The position numbers were made by a program, and so were the translations under genes. From positions 62,001-126,000 of IMG/VR virus record IMGVR_UViG_3300049218_000313: DNA of 64,000 nt; one strand, given 5' to 3'. The notes below the pieces were generated by a model. It saw only the letters and a program-made list of their open reading frames with translations. It was not told where the DNA came from and did no database searches. Below, in pieces: positions 33,306-42,300 of this stretch (position 1 is the first letter of the stretch; each line of letters begins with the position of its first letter). The DNA comes from a virus.

Positions 33306-34118
33306 TCACCACAGCTTGGCCGCGCTAGTGAAACCCGCAGCGTTCTTGTGCCCACCCCCGCCGTACTTTTTCGCGACCTCCGACACGTCGACGTCGCTCG
33401 TTGCGCTAGAGCGCAGTGAGTACTGGAACACGCCGTCATTGCGCTCGAACCAGCCAACGGCAAACGGCTTGTCCTTGGCCAGGTGCTGCAGCAGCTCGCT
33501 GATGTTGATGTAGGGCGCGTTGATGACGGGAACTGGCTGCGGGCTGTGCTCGGTGTAGACCTCGCGCGCCTGCACCGACATCTCCTCGACGTAGCGGTCG
33601 ACATACCTCAGAACCGCAGCACCTTGCTCGCTGGCCTTAGCCATGCCTTCCTGAAGCAGCCACGTCCAGTCCAGGAACCTGGTGCGTGTCTGCGCACCGA
33701 TCCAAGCGTTGACCTGCTTGCTCCCTGAAAGCTTGAAGCGCCACAGGTCTCGGTCCTCGACGTAGTCGATGAGCCAGGGTCGCGTGTCGGCACCGTGGAA
33801 GTAGTCCCAGGTCATGCCAGCGCCTGAGCGCTCCATGTCGAAGAGCGCGTAGGACAAACCTTCGAGCTCGACTCGTGCAGTCCTATGGTGGTCGAGCACG
33901 AGTAGTTCCCTCGCCTCTCGGTGCATGTCGATGAGCACTTCTCGCGGGTAGCTGAAGTCCACGATGTAGACATCGCGGCCTCGCACAGAAGGTGCTGCGT
34001 CGCCGTGGTTGGCGGGCAAGTACTCGGTGTCGTGGTCACCGAACCTGCACCAGATGGCCCAGGCAGCGGTGAAGCCGTCAACGCAGCGGTCGTGGTAGAT
34101 GACGAGTCGTTTCTTCAT
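33306..34118 (-). CDS. DHH-family phosphoesterase
   Basis: 270 residues, start at 34118 with AGGAG upstream. DHH superfamily pattern: YHDRCVDGFTAAW (motif I aspartates), VDFSYP, the signature LDHHRTARV (DHH), and a C-terminal GGGGHKNAAGF characteristic of the DHHA1 part. Members include nanoRNases, cyclic-dinucleotide phosphodiesterases and RecJ. Length without extra domains suggests a small-substrate phosphodiesterase rather than RecJ. In a phage it could recycle short oligonucleotides or cut cyclic signalling nucleotides. Confidence 0.85.
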   Translation of the reverse strand: MKKRLVIYHDRCVDGFTAAWAIWCRFGDHDTEYLPANHGDAAPSVRGRDVYIVDFSYPREVLIDMHREARELLVLDHHRTARVELEGLSYALFDMERSGAGMTWDYFHGADTRPWLIDYVEDRDLWRFKLSGSKQVNAWIGAQTRTRFLDWTWLLQEGMAKASEQGAAVLRYVDRYVEEMSVQAREVYTEHSPQPVPVINAPYINISELLQHLAKDKPFAVGWFERNDGVFQYSLRSSATSDVDVSEVAKKYGGGGHKNAAGFTSAAKLW

Positions 34119-34513
34119 GGAGACTCCTTGTTCGACGAGAAGAGGTCTACCGCCAGCTCGTAACAGTCGCGGCACTCCGCATCGCAGTAGACCCCGTTGT
34201 TAGTGAGAAGCCCGCAGCACAAGCAGGGAACCGCGGTCATCTTCGTCTCGGCCTCGAAGATGTGGCGCTGCATGTCTTCCTCGCTGAGCCGCTCGAGCAG
34301 TGCCTTCGCGTTGCGCGGGTCAGCGAAGGTGATGACGTAGTTCTTGCCGAGAGGCGCCGTAGTAAAGGCAGGGCCGGAGTCGGTCAGGCGCGGCTGGCCC
34401 TCGATGACGGGAGGCAGCGCCTCGGCGAAGGCGGCGAATGGGCGCAAGGCATCTCGTAGTTCCACCGGCTGCTGGCAGAGTCGGGCAATCTCCGCTCCGC
34501 TGATGACCTTCAT
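34115..34513 (-). CDS. Hypothetical protein with C-terminal zinc knuckle, 132 aa
   Basis: Start at 34513 (MKVISGAEIARLCQQPVELR). C-terminal CLCCGLLTNNGVYCDAECRD has four or more paired cysteines typical of zinc binding. N-terminal part alpha/beta. Overlaps the DHH gene by four bases. Family unknown. Confidence 0.7.
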   Translation of the reverse strand: MKVISGAEIARLCQQPVELRDALRPFAAFAEALPPVIEGQPRLTDSGPAFTTAPLGKNYVITFADPRNAKALLERLSEEDMQRHIFEAETKMTAVPCLCCGLLTNNGVYCDAECRDCYELAVDLFSSNKESP

Positions 34514-34773
34514 TCTTCTGCTTCCCAGTCCTTGATGGTGAGGCGCGGACGGTAGTAGGTACCAGGCTTGTACCCGGGTTTGGATGTCCGCGCTGGCTTG
34601 TTCTGACGCCCGAGCTTGCGCCACTTCTTGTCGCAGTTGTGGCAGCACAACCTGTCATGCGGCTTCTTCACCTCGGCTGCGGTTTTGGCGGACAGGCCGC
34701 AGATCGTGAAGTCACACGCAGAATCAAAGACAAGATGCACCTCGTCGCCGAAGGGCAACTTCACGTAGCGCAT
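34510..34773 (-). CDS. Small basic Cys protein, 87 aa
   Basis: MRYVKLPFGDEVHLVFDSAC start. CTICGLSAK-like DFTICG, then CCHNCDKKW, followed by a Lys/Arg/Pro-rich end. Likely one zinc site and a nucleic-acid-binding tail. ATGA overlap with the next gene. Confidence 0.7.
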   Translation of the reverse strand: MRYVKLPFGDEVHLVFDSACDFTICGLSAKTAAEVKKPHDRLCCHNCDKKWRKLGRQNKPARTSKPGYKPGTYYRPRLTIKDWEAEE

Positions 34774-34782
34774 GACCGCCTC

Positions 34783-35277
34783 CTAGAAGTCGACAGGGAT
34801 GACGTGGCCGTTGGTCAGCTTCACGAGTAGACGCGTGCCCGCGGCCTCGAACTTTGTCTCGGGGCCGAACGTGCGTCGCAGCTCGAGGCGGAGCCGGTCT
34901 GGGAACGTGTCCGCGTCGCCGTCCTTCTTGGCCAGGCGGATGATCACAGCCGTCTTTGCTAGCTCCGTCGGTGTGGGCTGCGCCTCGGCCACCTTGAAGA
35001 GCTTCTCGGCGAGCTCGCGTGTGAAGCGCAGCACGACCGGCGGCTGCTTGCGTACCCCCGTGCCGTCGTAGCTGCGAGAACCCCTGGGGTAGCCCTGGTT
35101 CTCGATGCTGAAGCTAACGACCAGGACGTGCCACCCCTCGACCTTGCCGGTGAAGGCGCGGGCCGAGGGGTCATTGCGGGTCACTTCACCGCCGAGATTG
35201 TCAGCGGTCCATTGGATCTTCTCGGCTTGCTCGGCGAGCTGCTTGAGAAGGCCCATGGTCTCTTCTTGGGTCACCAT
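34783..35277 (-). CDS. Hypothetical protein, 164 aa
   Basis: Start taken at 35277 (MVTQEETMGLLKQLAEQAEK); the ATG at 35256 is also possible. First helical segment, then beta-rich sequence with FTGKVEGWHVLVVSFSIEN and FTRELAEKLFKVAEAQPTP. No active-site motif. 9 bases before its downstream neighbour. Function unknown. Confidence 0.7.
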   Translation of the reverse strand: MVTQEETMGLLKQLAEQAEKIQWTADNLGGEVTRNDPSARAFTGKVEGWHVLVVSFSIENQGYPRGSRSYDGTGVRKQPPVVLRFTRELAEKLFKVAEAQPTPTELAKTAVIIRLAKKDGDADTFPDRLRLELRRTFGPETKFEAAGTRLLVKLTNGHVIPVDF

Positions 35278-35278
35278 C

Positions 35279-35524
35279 TTACTCGCCCTCGTCCTCTGTT
35301 GGCCAACCCAGCATCCGGTGCTCCGTCTGACGCACATCACGGCAAGCCTGGGAGCAAAGAATAGTCTCGTGCTCAACTGTCCGCGCGGCGTAATGCGCCC
35401 ACACGCAGAAGCGGCATATACGCTGCGAGCACACCGAGCACTTCAAGAGGGGCTCACCATGCCCGGAGAGCCCGCAGTTGCTGCAGCTCTTCGGGTCGTC
35501 GATCCCAACGATGAAGCCCGTCAC
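35279..35524 (-). CDS. Multi-Cys zinc-finger-like protein, 81 aa (GTG start)
   Basis: GTG at 35524 shares one base with the upstream TAG. Contains CSNCGLSGHG, CSVCSQRICRFC and CSQAC: eight or more cysteines with CxxC spacing, likely two zinc sites, LIM/RING-like in density. Histidine-rich middle. Could be a small adaptor. No family match by eye. Confidence 0.7.
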   Translation of the reverse strand: MTGFIVGIDDPKSCSNCGLSGHGEPLLKCSVCSQRICRFCVWAHYAARTVEHETILCSQACRDVRQTEHRMLGWPTEDEGE

Positions 35525-36192
35525 TACGCTGCTGTCCCCTCGGGAGGGATGTACTCGGGCTTGCTGTCGGAGCTCCACATCCCGCAGGGGATGTTCTTGT
35601 CCGCCCAGTCCTCGAGGAGCTTGGTGAGCTCGGCTGCCTTCTCGCTCGATACGTCGGGCCAGTCGGAAGCCACCTCTCCGAGCTCGTCGTAGGCCCGCTC
35701 TCCCATTGCTTCGAGGACCCAATCGCCCTCTGGTGTGAACTTACTGGCCTGCACCGGCGACCCCGAACTAATCCAGAAGCCCTCGTTGCGGTAGTACTCC
35801 CGGCCCTCCTTGATGATCTCCTCACGTGAGCTCGCAGAGCCCAGCCAGACCTCAGCCTGGTCGGAGTCAGCGTAGCCCCAGACCTGCGTAGGCCCGGAAG
35901 GAGGCGCAGGCTCTGTGGGCGTGTCGAGTGCCGGCGGCACTAGCGACAGGCAGGTGTGGAACCGCGCAGGCACCGGGTGAGACGTTTCCTCCGTGCCGAT
36001 CTCTACCTCGATGCGGCAAGCCTGGCACACGGGCCTGTCCGCCCGGAACTCGTCACGGTAGGCCTTCATGCGTGTCTCGATGCGCGTGAGCGCGATCTCG
36101 ATCTGCCTGGGCTCCTTCAACTGCAGCGCGTCGCGCGCAAAGCTGAGGGCAAGATGGTCCAAGTACCGCGGGCTGATCTTATCGTCGCTCAT
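35524..36192 (-). CDS. Hypothetical protein, 222 aa
   Basis: Begins MSDDKISPRYLDHLALSFAR. Helical start with CQACRIEVEIG in the first third, a Pro/Thr linker, then a helical acidic region (EEIIKEGREYYRNEGFWISS; ELTKLLEDWADKNIPCG). Modular and uncharacterised. ATGA-type overlap upstream. Confidence 0.7.
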   Translation of the reverse strand: MSDDKISPRYLDHLALSFARDALQLKEPRQIEIALTRIETRMKAYRDEFRADRPVCQACRIEVEIGTEETSHPVPARFHTCLSLVPPALDTPTEPAPPSGPTQVWGYADSDQAEVWLGSASSREEIIKEGREYYRNEGFWISSGSPVQASKFTPEGDWVLEAMGERAYDELGEVASDWPDVSSEKAAELTKLLEDWADKNIPCGMWSSDSKPEYIPPEGTAA

Positions 36193-36512
36193 GTTTTCAC
36201 CGTAAGTCCAGGGTCTGCGATGGTTCCGCTGACCACAGACGGCTCAAGCTTTTTGCCACAAAACGGGCAGTAGTGGATGGCGAAGAAGCTCGAGCCGCCG
36301 TCCTTGATCGGGATGACGAACCGCACGCCAGCCGAGGGGTGGTAGCCCGTTAGGGCAGCAACGCCGCGCCCACGGTCGACGATGACCGCATCGGAGCACT
36401 GCATGTCGATGGGGTCATGGTGCGGACAGGGCGGCAGCGTGAGGATTGACTTCATCGTGTCGCAGCACCACTTGCCGGCGGTGGGTGCTTTCTTCTCTAC
36501 TTCTTTCTTCAA
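36189..36512 (-). CDS. Cys-containing protein, 107 aa (TTG start)
   Basis: TTG at 36512 lies just past the upstream stop, with a GGAGAGGAG site about 11 bases before it. Contains KWCCDTMKSI, CPHHDP and HYCPFCGKKLE, the latter a classic zinc-ribbon knuckle. Middle beta strands VIVDRGRGVAAL. Probably a zinc-binding phage protein. Confidence 0.65.
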   Translation of the reverse strand: MKKEVEKKAPTAGKWCCDTMKSILTLPPCPHHDPIDMQCSDAVIVDRGRGVAALTGYHPSAGVRFVIPIKDGGSSFFAIHYCPFCGKKLEPSVVSGTIADPGLTVKT

Positions 36513-36516
36513 TGGA

Positions 36517-36699
36517 CTACCACTCCTCTCCAGCACCGCTGAGGTGCTTCGCGTCGTGACCAAGATGTGCGACGCAGCGTCCGTACGATACGGAGAACGC
36601 GCTGCACGCGTGTTTCTCGCAGTACTCGCTTGCTACAGCGGCGAGCATGGTGGGGCAGCCCGGCTCCGCGCACCGGTGCTTCTTTCTCCTGGGCTTCAT
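36517..36699 (-). CDS. Small Cys/His protein, 60 aa
   Basis: MKPRRKKHRCAEPGCPTMLA, then YCEKHACSAF and CVAHLGHD: cysteines and histidines spaced like a treble-clef or bacterial zinc finger. Basic head. Function unknown. Confidence 0.7.
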   Translation of the reverse strand: MKPRRKKHRCAEPGCPTMLAAVASEYCEKHACSAFSVSYGRCVAHLGHDAKHLSGAGEEW

Positions 36700-36701
36700 G
36701 G

Positions 36702-37292
36702 TCAGGCCGCCGCGCTCTGCGAGAACGCCTCGTCGAACTCGACCTTCTTCTTCACCAGCGCCGTAGACGCTGCATCATGCTCACGCGAAGCCGCGGCTAA
36801 AGCCAGAGTGGCTTCCTCGACTCGGCGCTTGCATTCCTTGACCTGGTCCTCGGTGAGCGTGGCGTAGACCCTGGCGTCCTTGAGCTCCTTGAACAGTCTG
36901 TCCATGCGCTGCTCAAGGGTCTCAGTGCGGGCCTCGTCTTCCTCTATGAGGGCCCTGCGGACTGCCTCGAGATCGGCGTGAACGCTGAGCTGCTCGCTCG
37001 ATGGCGGCGATGGCGGCGCTGCTGCCGCGTCGTTGTCTGCTGCGCGCGGCTCCTGCCGGCTTCGGGCCTCGGCCTTCGACGGCACGGGCCAGATGAACCC
37101 ACCCCGCTTCAGGTCTCGGATGTTGTTCATGTAGGCGTGCGGATCGTCGCTCATGCTGATGACGATGATGGGCTTCGTCTTGTCGGGCGGCACTGCTTTG
37201 AAGTGCCCCCGATTCGTCTGCTCGACCGTCCAGCCCTGGTCGTCCAGCGCGCTGAAGATCTCTTTGTACTGCTTGGCCCCTGTACTCGACAT
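36702..37292 (-). CDS. HicA-like N-terminal domain with coiled coil, 196 aa
   Basis: Residues about 1-65 show the HicA/YcfA-like fold pattern: SALDDQGWTVEQTNRGHFKA, then PIIVISMSDDPHAYMNNIRD with LKRGGF. HicA toxins are dsRBD-like mRNA interferases with the catalytic His in a GSH-type position; here GHF is present. After a Pro/Ala linker comes a long coiled coil (EQRMDRLFKELKDARVYATL ...). The fusion is unusual, and no antitoxin partner is next door. Active toxin not shown. Confidence 0.5.
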   Translation of the reverse strand: MSSTGAKQYKEIFSALDDQGWTVEQTNRGHFKAVPPDKTKPIIVISMSDDPHAYMNNIRDLKRGGFIWPVPSKAEARSRQEPRAADNDAAAAPPSPPSSEQLSVHADLEAVRRALIEEDEARTETLEQRMDRLFKELKDARVYATLTEDQVKECKRRVEEATLALAAASREHDAASTALVKKKVEFDEAFSQSAAA

Positions 37293-37310
37293 GGTAGGTC
37301 TCCCATTGTT

Positions 37311-37329
37311 CTTATGCCCGAACGGGCAT
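37311..37329 (-). promoter_or_regulatory. GGCATAAG promoter-like element in an inverted repeat
   Basis: Minus-strand GGGCATAAGAAC ends 19 bases before the 37292 start. Immediately upstream is the perfect inverted repeat ATGCCCG-TT-CGGGCAT (37314-37329), which may be an operator or a terminator for the gene ending at 37337. Confidence 0.55.
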
Positions 37330-37336
37330 TGTACTT

Positions 37337-38200
37337 CTACTTCTTCAAGAGGCTAACGTGAAGTGGCCCACGCAACGGCTCCTTCACGTGAACAGAACAA
37401 GGACGCTTGGTGTGCATGAGCCACACGAAGTCGGTCCTTGAGATGCTGACGTGTACCGCGCAGCCGCAGCGCAGCTCGGCGTCGCGAGAACCCTTGTGCC
37501 CTTTAAAAAGACCAGGCTTACAGCCGATCTTCTTGTACCGTCCGGTTAGTGCCTTGTTGTTGCCCGCGTGCATGTACCTGCTGTTGCCAGGCCCGTACGT
37601 GCGCACATACATCAGTCGCCGCTCGAACAGGCGCAGGGTCTTGGCTGAAGGCGTAGGCGGTGGCTCCTCCACGGGCGGTACTAGGTCCTCGGGCGCAAGG
37701 CGCGGCGGCCTGTCGATGAAGCGCAGGCCGTGCGTGCGGTCGAAGTCTTTCAAGTTGGACAGCACCCGCTGGGCGACTTCCTCATCCGTGAGGTCGAGCT
37801 TGCGGCCTGAAACAAGGAAGTCCGCCGTGGACGTGCTCCCGAGGGCGAGGAAGCAGCCCACCAGTCGTCGTAGGCGGAACGTGCCGAGGGCGAGCAGGCC
37901 CTCGACCGTTCCAGGAGCCTCGCGAAGGCCCACGAACTGGAGCACTGCATGCACCGCCTCGGCAATCTCCCGGTGCTTGGCGTGACGGATGTTCGAGGGC
38001 GGATCGTAGACCTGCAGGTCGTAGGCGATGCAGTGCAGCTTGTAGGAGTCTAGCTTGCAGAGCTCCTCAAGGCTGGCCGGCACATACCAGCAGAACCTTG
38101 TGACAGGTACAGGTACAGGCTCACCCAGCATGAGAGCCTCAATGGCGCGTACTTTACGCAGGGTCTTGCTGAGGCGCTTGTGCTTCTTCTTTTTGCCCAT
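37337..38200 (-). CDS. Hypothetical protein, 287 aa, basic N-terminus
   Basis: MGKKKKHKRLSKTLRKVRAI start, very basic, then helical regions (LCKLDSYKLHCIAYDLQVYD, ALGTFRLRRLVGCFLALGST). C-terminal part basic with CGCAVHVS. Possibly nucleic-acid-binding. It overlaps the upstream gene by 47 bases. Function not recognised. Confidence 0.65.
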   Translation of the reverse strand: MGKKKKHKRLSKTLRKVRAIEALMLGEPVPVPVTRFCWYVPASLEELCKLDSYKLHCIAYDLQVYDPPSNIRHAKHREIAEAVHAVLQFVGLREAPGTVEGLLALGTFRLRRLVGCFLALGSTSTADFLVSGRKLDLTDEEVAQRVLSNLKDFDRTHGLRFIDRPPRLAPEDLVPPVEEPPPTPSAKTLRLFERRLMYVRTYGPGNSRYMHAGNNKALTGRYKKIGCKPGLFKGHKGSRDAELRCGCAVHVSISRTDFVWLMHTKRPCSVHVKEPLRGPLHVSLLKK

Positions 38201-38330
38201 GCCCCTTCTCCTGGTCTCGCCGCGCTTTAGTCTCCGCGCACTCGAAGATGCCTTGGCGCCGGGCTTCTACTTCTCGTTCCTTGAGCGTCCCGCGTAGTAG
38301 GCGCGTCTCAAGCTCCGTCAGGTACGGCAT
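38154..38330 (-). CDS. Small helical protein, 58 aa
   Basis: Start at 38330 (MPYLTELETRLLRGTLKERE) in an ATGA/TGATG-type junction with the upstream gene. Charged, Gln/Lys-rich, one Cys. Its last part overlaps the 287-residue gene start by 47 bases. Plausible but short. Confidence 0.5.
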   Translation of the reverse strand: MPYLTELETRLLRGTLKEREVEARRQGIFECAETKARRDQEKGHGQKEEAQAPQQDPA

Positions 38331-38740
38331 CACTTCTCCGGTCTCGGGCAGTGGCCACAACGGAACCCTCCAGCGGGGTGAGCCCAGACGGCCCTCGCTC
38401 CGCAAAGGTCGCAGAGCACATCGATGCGCTTCCACGTCGGCTTTGGCGGCTTGAGGGTCTTCTTGTACTCCTGCACCGTCATCACCGTCGCGTAGCTAGG
38501 GCCAAAGAACCTTAGGAAGGCTACCCTGCACGCGTCGCAAAGGGACATGCTGCCCTTCTGGCCGTCTTTGCCGGGCTTGTTCTCGATGGCCACGCAGGAA
38601 GCTCCGTGGTAGCAGCGGACCATCTCCGGGCGACCACCGATGGTCATGAATGAGTGGCCGTTGGAGCTCTCGGCTTGGCAGCGCTCCAAGTCCGGCGGTG
38701 TCAGCGGCTTCGGCTTCTTGCCTTTTCTTGCCTTGGTCAT
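38330..38740 (-). CDS. Multi-Cys zinc-ribbon-like protein, 136 aa
   Basis: Start at 38740 (MTKARKGKKPKPLTPPDLER). Cysteine pairs at RCYHGASC, LCDACRVAF, VLCDLCGARAV and GGFRCGHC suggest two zinc ribbons. Basic head. ATGA overlap upstream. Probably DNA- or RNA-binding. Confidence 0.75.
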   Translation of the reverse strand: MTKARKGKKPKPLTPPDLERCQAESSNGHSFMTIGGRPEMVRCYHGASCVAIENKPGKDGQKGSMSLCDACRVAFLRFFGPSYATVMTVQEYKKTLKPPKPTWKRIDVLCDLCGARAVWAHPAGGFRCGHCPRPEK

Positions 38741-38928
38741 TTCGTGAACGCCTTTCGCCAATCCGCGGGGGCGAAGCCACCCTTCGTCAACCACTCGTCG
38801 AGCGCGTCGAAGGCGGCGGCTAGGTCGCTTGCAAGCTCGGCCTGCTCGTCGTATGGCATCGCCCCATCGTCCTCGAGCAACTTGGCGGTAGCTTCCCGCG
38901 CTACGCGCAGAGCTTCATCAGGGTCCAT
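38737..38928 (-). CDS. Small acidic helical protein, 63 aa
   Basis: MDPDEALRVAREATAKLLED then DLAAAFDALDEWLTKGG. This acidic helical pattern is common in small phage hypothetical proteins. First gene after the ATAAG element at 38968, preceded by GGAG. Function unknown. Confidence 0.7.
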   Translation of the reverse strand: MDPDEALRVAREATAKLLEDDGAMPYDEQAELASDLAAAFDALDEWLTKGGFAPADWRKAFTK

Positions 38929-38966
38929 CTACTGCTCCTTCTGGTGGCAGATACTCCTGCCAGTTC

Positions 38967-38990
38967 TCTTATACCGCTCGAGCTAGCGGT
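38967..38990 (-). promoter_or_regulatory. GGTATAAG promoter-like element with inverted repeat
   Basis: Minus-strand GCGGTATAAGAGAA, 40 bases before the 38928 start. An inverted repeat ACCGCT-AGCTCG-AGCGGT ends right at the element, as at 37314-37329. Confidence 0.5.
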
Positions 38991-39016
38991 TCTTCCGCCC
39001 CAGGGAGCAGCCTCGA

Positions 39017-39301
39017 CTACTCGTCCTCTTCGTCGTGGGCGCAGTTGTCGTCGTGCGGATGGCCGCGCATGTCGGCGCTGACGTGGATGCCTCCGTCGTC
39101 CAGCACCTTCACTGCGGCGGGGGTGCCGTCCTTCTTCAGCCGGGAAGCCGGACGACGGTTGAGCACCTCCATCTGACGGCGCTGACGGCGGTTGCCGACC
39201 TTGAGGGCCGGGGTCTGGGCCTGCACCTGGGCGGTGACCCGCTCCCGGTGGACGGCTCGCTCGATGTGGTTGTTGAGAGCCCTAGCTCGGTACGACTTCA
39301 T
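39017..39301 (-). CDS. Small basic/acidic protein, 94 aa
   Basis: MKSYRARALNNHIERAVHRE start, Arg/Gln-rich, then a HVSADMRGHPHDDNC and an acidic DEEDE end. Charge-split sequence suggests a disordered nucleic-acid or protein-binding role. 39 bases separate it from the giant virion gene. Function unknown. Confidence 0.65.
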   Translation of the reverse strand: MKSYRARALNNHIERAVHRERVTAQVQAQTPALKVGNRRQRRQMEVLNRRPASRLKKDGTPAAVKVLDDGGIHVSADMRGHPHDDNCAHDEEDE

Positions 39302-39340
39302 GCACCCAGAACTACAACCGCGATGTAGCTATTGCAAGTA

Positions 39341-42300
39341 CTACTGGTTGCCAGAACCAGTACTTCCAGTCGTCAGGCCGTAGTTCGAGGGCTCGCCTGC
39401 ATCCGCCGGCGGGTCCACCTGCGGTCCCTGAATGACCTCGCTCACGGCGTTCGCGCTGTATTCCAGGTCCGGGCTCGCCGTCTGCCCTGTCATCTGCGAG
39501 GTCTGCGTCTCGGCGCGGTTGACCTTGCGCACAGGCAGGTCGTTGGTGGCGACGGCGCGCGTGGCAACCTGGAAGGCGCCCGCGTAGCTCGCCGTCTCGT
39601 TGGTCATGCCGAAGAAGGTGGCAAAGTCGCCACCCAGCAGCGTGTCGATGGCTGCATCCGCGCCCTTCTGGGTGTACGTCGCGATGAGGGTGTCGATGGC
39701 AGGCACGGGCTCGATGGTGAAGGTCTTGAGGATGCTCTGCAGCGCCTGGGTGGGGTCGTTCAGCTGCGCCTGGGCCTGCGCCGTGGTCAGGTACTGGTAG
39801 ATGTCGTTGATGCCCTGCACTGCCGCCCCCACCTGCTCCGCCGTCGGGTTCGAGCCCACGAGAAGAGGGTTGATGAGCGCGTTGAGGTTCTGGAAGTACA
39901 AGGCCTGGTTCTCGGCGAGGTCGAGCCAGGTCTCGAGCGCCGCCTGCACCGTCGTGAAGTTGTTCAGGATGCCGTAGCGCAGACGAGCGAAGGGCACGGG
40001 CTGCGGCGTGAACTGCCAGCTGGCGTTATTCGGCGGGTAGGTCCCAGCCACGGGATCGGCATCCACCTGGATGACGTTGAGGCTCGTGATGACCTGCACG
40101 ATCTCGTAGCTGAAGCTCGGCGTCGTGAAGTCCGTGGGGTAGTACTCGAGCAGGTCGCCCGCCTGTAGCCCGGCCGGAATGGAGGGCAGCAGAAACCACT
40201 GCGAGGTACCCAGCTGCGTCTTGGGGGAGCTCGAGAAGAAGGTCGGGGCAGCGTTGCCCCCGATGACCAGCTTGCTGCTAGTGGTCGTGCTCTTGGACGA
40301 GAGCGTGAGGTACATCCCGCCGATGCTGGCGGCCATCGTGATGGGATTGGTGGTCGGACTGACTGGCGAGCGCACCATGGGCAGCGCCTGCTGAATGAGC
40401 ACGTCGATGGCCGTCGCACCCTTGCCCGTCACGGTGTAGGTGCCGTTGTTCGGCCCACCCGTGATGGTCACGATCTGGTACTTCGCCGCGTTGACGGTGG
40501 GCCCGAACTCGGCGGTGATGAGGGTGCCGTTGGCCAGCGCCCCCGTAGTGGTGCACCCAATGGTGTCCCCCACCGCCACCGCATGGTCCGTCAGGGCCTG
40601 GCCGTTGATGGTGCTGATGATGTAGCCCAGCACCCCGTTGGGCCCCGAGCGCAGAGCCAGCGTGTCCCCCACCGAGATGCTGCCCGCCGTGGTGACGCTC
40701 GTGATGGTGAAGGTGAGCTCCATGCCCACGTAGCTGGTGCTGCCGACGACCGCAGCCTCCATGAAGACCACGAGGTTCGGGTTGGTCACGTCCCCGTGCG
40801 CAGTAGCGATGGGACCGATGGGCGTTGTAACAACCGTGCCAGCCGTTACGAGGCCGGTCTTGCTGTTGATGTCGGCCGCCACGAGGTCGGGCGTCGTCTT
40901 GCTGCACGAGCTCGTAGCCCCCGCAGTCATGCCCAGCGTGGTCAGGCAGGCTGCGCTCACGGCATCGGGGCCCACCACGCTCAGCGTGGTCTCGGCAGGC
41001 ACCTGCGTGGAGGCGTTGGTGCAGAGGAGCTTCACGCGCCTGCTCGCCGGCCCGATCTCCACAACCGCCCCCGTCTGCGCGAACGTGGTGCCTGCGACCG
41101 TGATGGAGCTCGCCGTGACCGCGGTGATGTAGAAGATGCCGTTGGAGGCCGGTCCGCCCACCGAGTTCACCCCGCTCATGACCTGCGCAGTGTCGGTGGT
41201 GAGCACGCCAAGGGCCAGCAGGTCGCTCGCCCCGGGTACCGTGAGCGTCCAGGTCTGGTTCACGCCCGCGGGGATGGCCATCGAGCTGTTGAAGCGCAGA
41301 GGGGAGTAGTACGCCTCCCCCTCCACGCCCGCGGGCGCAACCGCGGTGATGGCAGCAGCCACGGCATCCGCCGTTGTAGTGCCGCCTGCGCTGCCCGGGG
41401 TCGACTGGTGCAGGGTGAAGCCCAGAAGCGTGTTGGCCGTGCCATTGCCCACCAGAAGCGCAGCGCTCGTGCCCACTGCAGTCGTCGTAGCCACCAGATG
41501 CACGCCCACCTGGGAGAACACTACGGGGTTGGGCGCCACGTTGAAGACGCCGTTGAGGGCCGCGATGAGCGCGGCGGCGTTGGCCAGAGCCGAGAGAGTG
41601 GCGCTGCCTACGGTCACCCCATTGGCCGTGAGCACGAAGGTCGTCCCGTTGAGGGTGCCACCACCGCCGTACAACCCCGCGGCTGTGATGTCGGTGGTGC
41701 CCGTGAGCACCGCAGCGGTGGCACCCGTAGTGATGGGCAGCGTGGCCGTGTACAGCGTGCCGTTGACCATGAACTTGAAGAGGTTGTTGTTCGGGATGGC
41801 CGCGCCACCGCCCAGAACAGGCGCCGTACCGTTGCCGAAGACGAAGCTCGAGTCACTGGCCTGCCCGTCAATCTCGGCGAGCGACGAGGCGTTGAGGATG
41901 ATGTCCACGCCCGCCGCGCCATCCACGGCCAGGTTGAGGTCATCGCTCACGCCCGTGACGATGGAGTAGGAGCCGCCGAAGTCCGCGGTCACCGTGGCGG
42001 GCGTGGCTGCATGATTCACGTCCGAGTACGCAGAACCAAGCCCGATGAGCGCGTAGAAGTCCGTCGGGCCCGAGAACACCCCGTAGGTGTCGATGACCGC
42101 CTGGGTGGCCAGAAGGTTGAGCACCACCGAGCGAACAGAAACCAGCCTCTCGGTGGGCGTCATCGCGGCCAGCGTAGTGGCGTCGTTACCCACGAGCTCA
42201 CCCGCAGCGGACAGCACGCTCGAGATGACCACGCTCGGCAGGTTCACGCTGTTGTAGTTCACGATGCCGTTGACCAGCGCGAGCACCGAAGCCACGAGCG

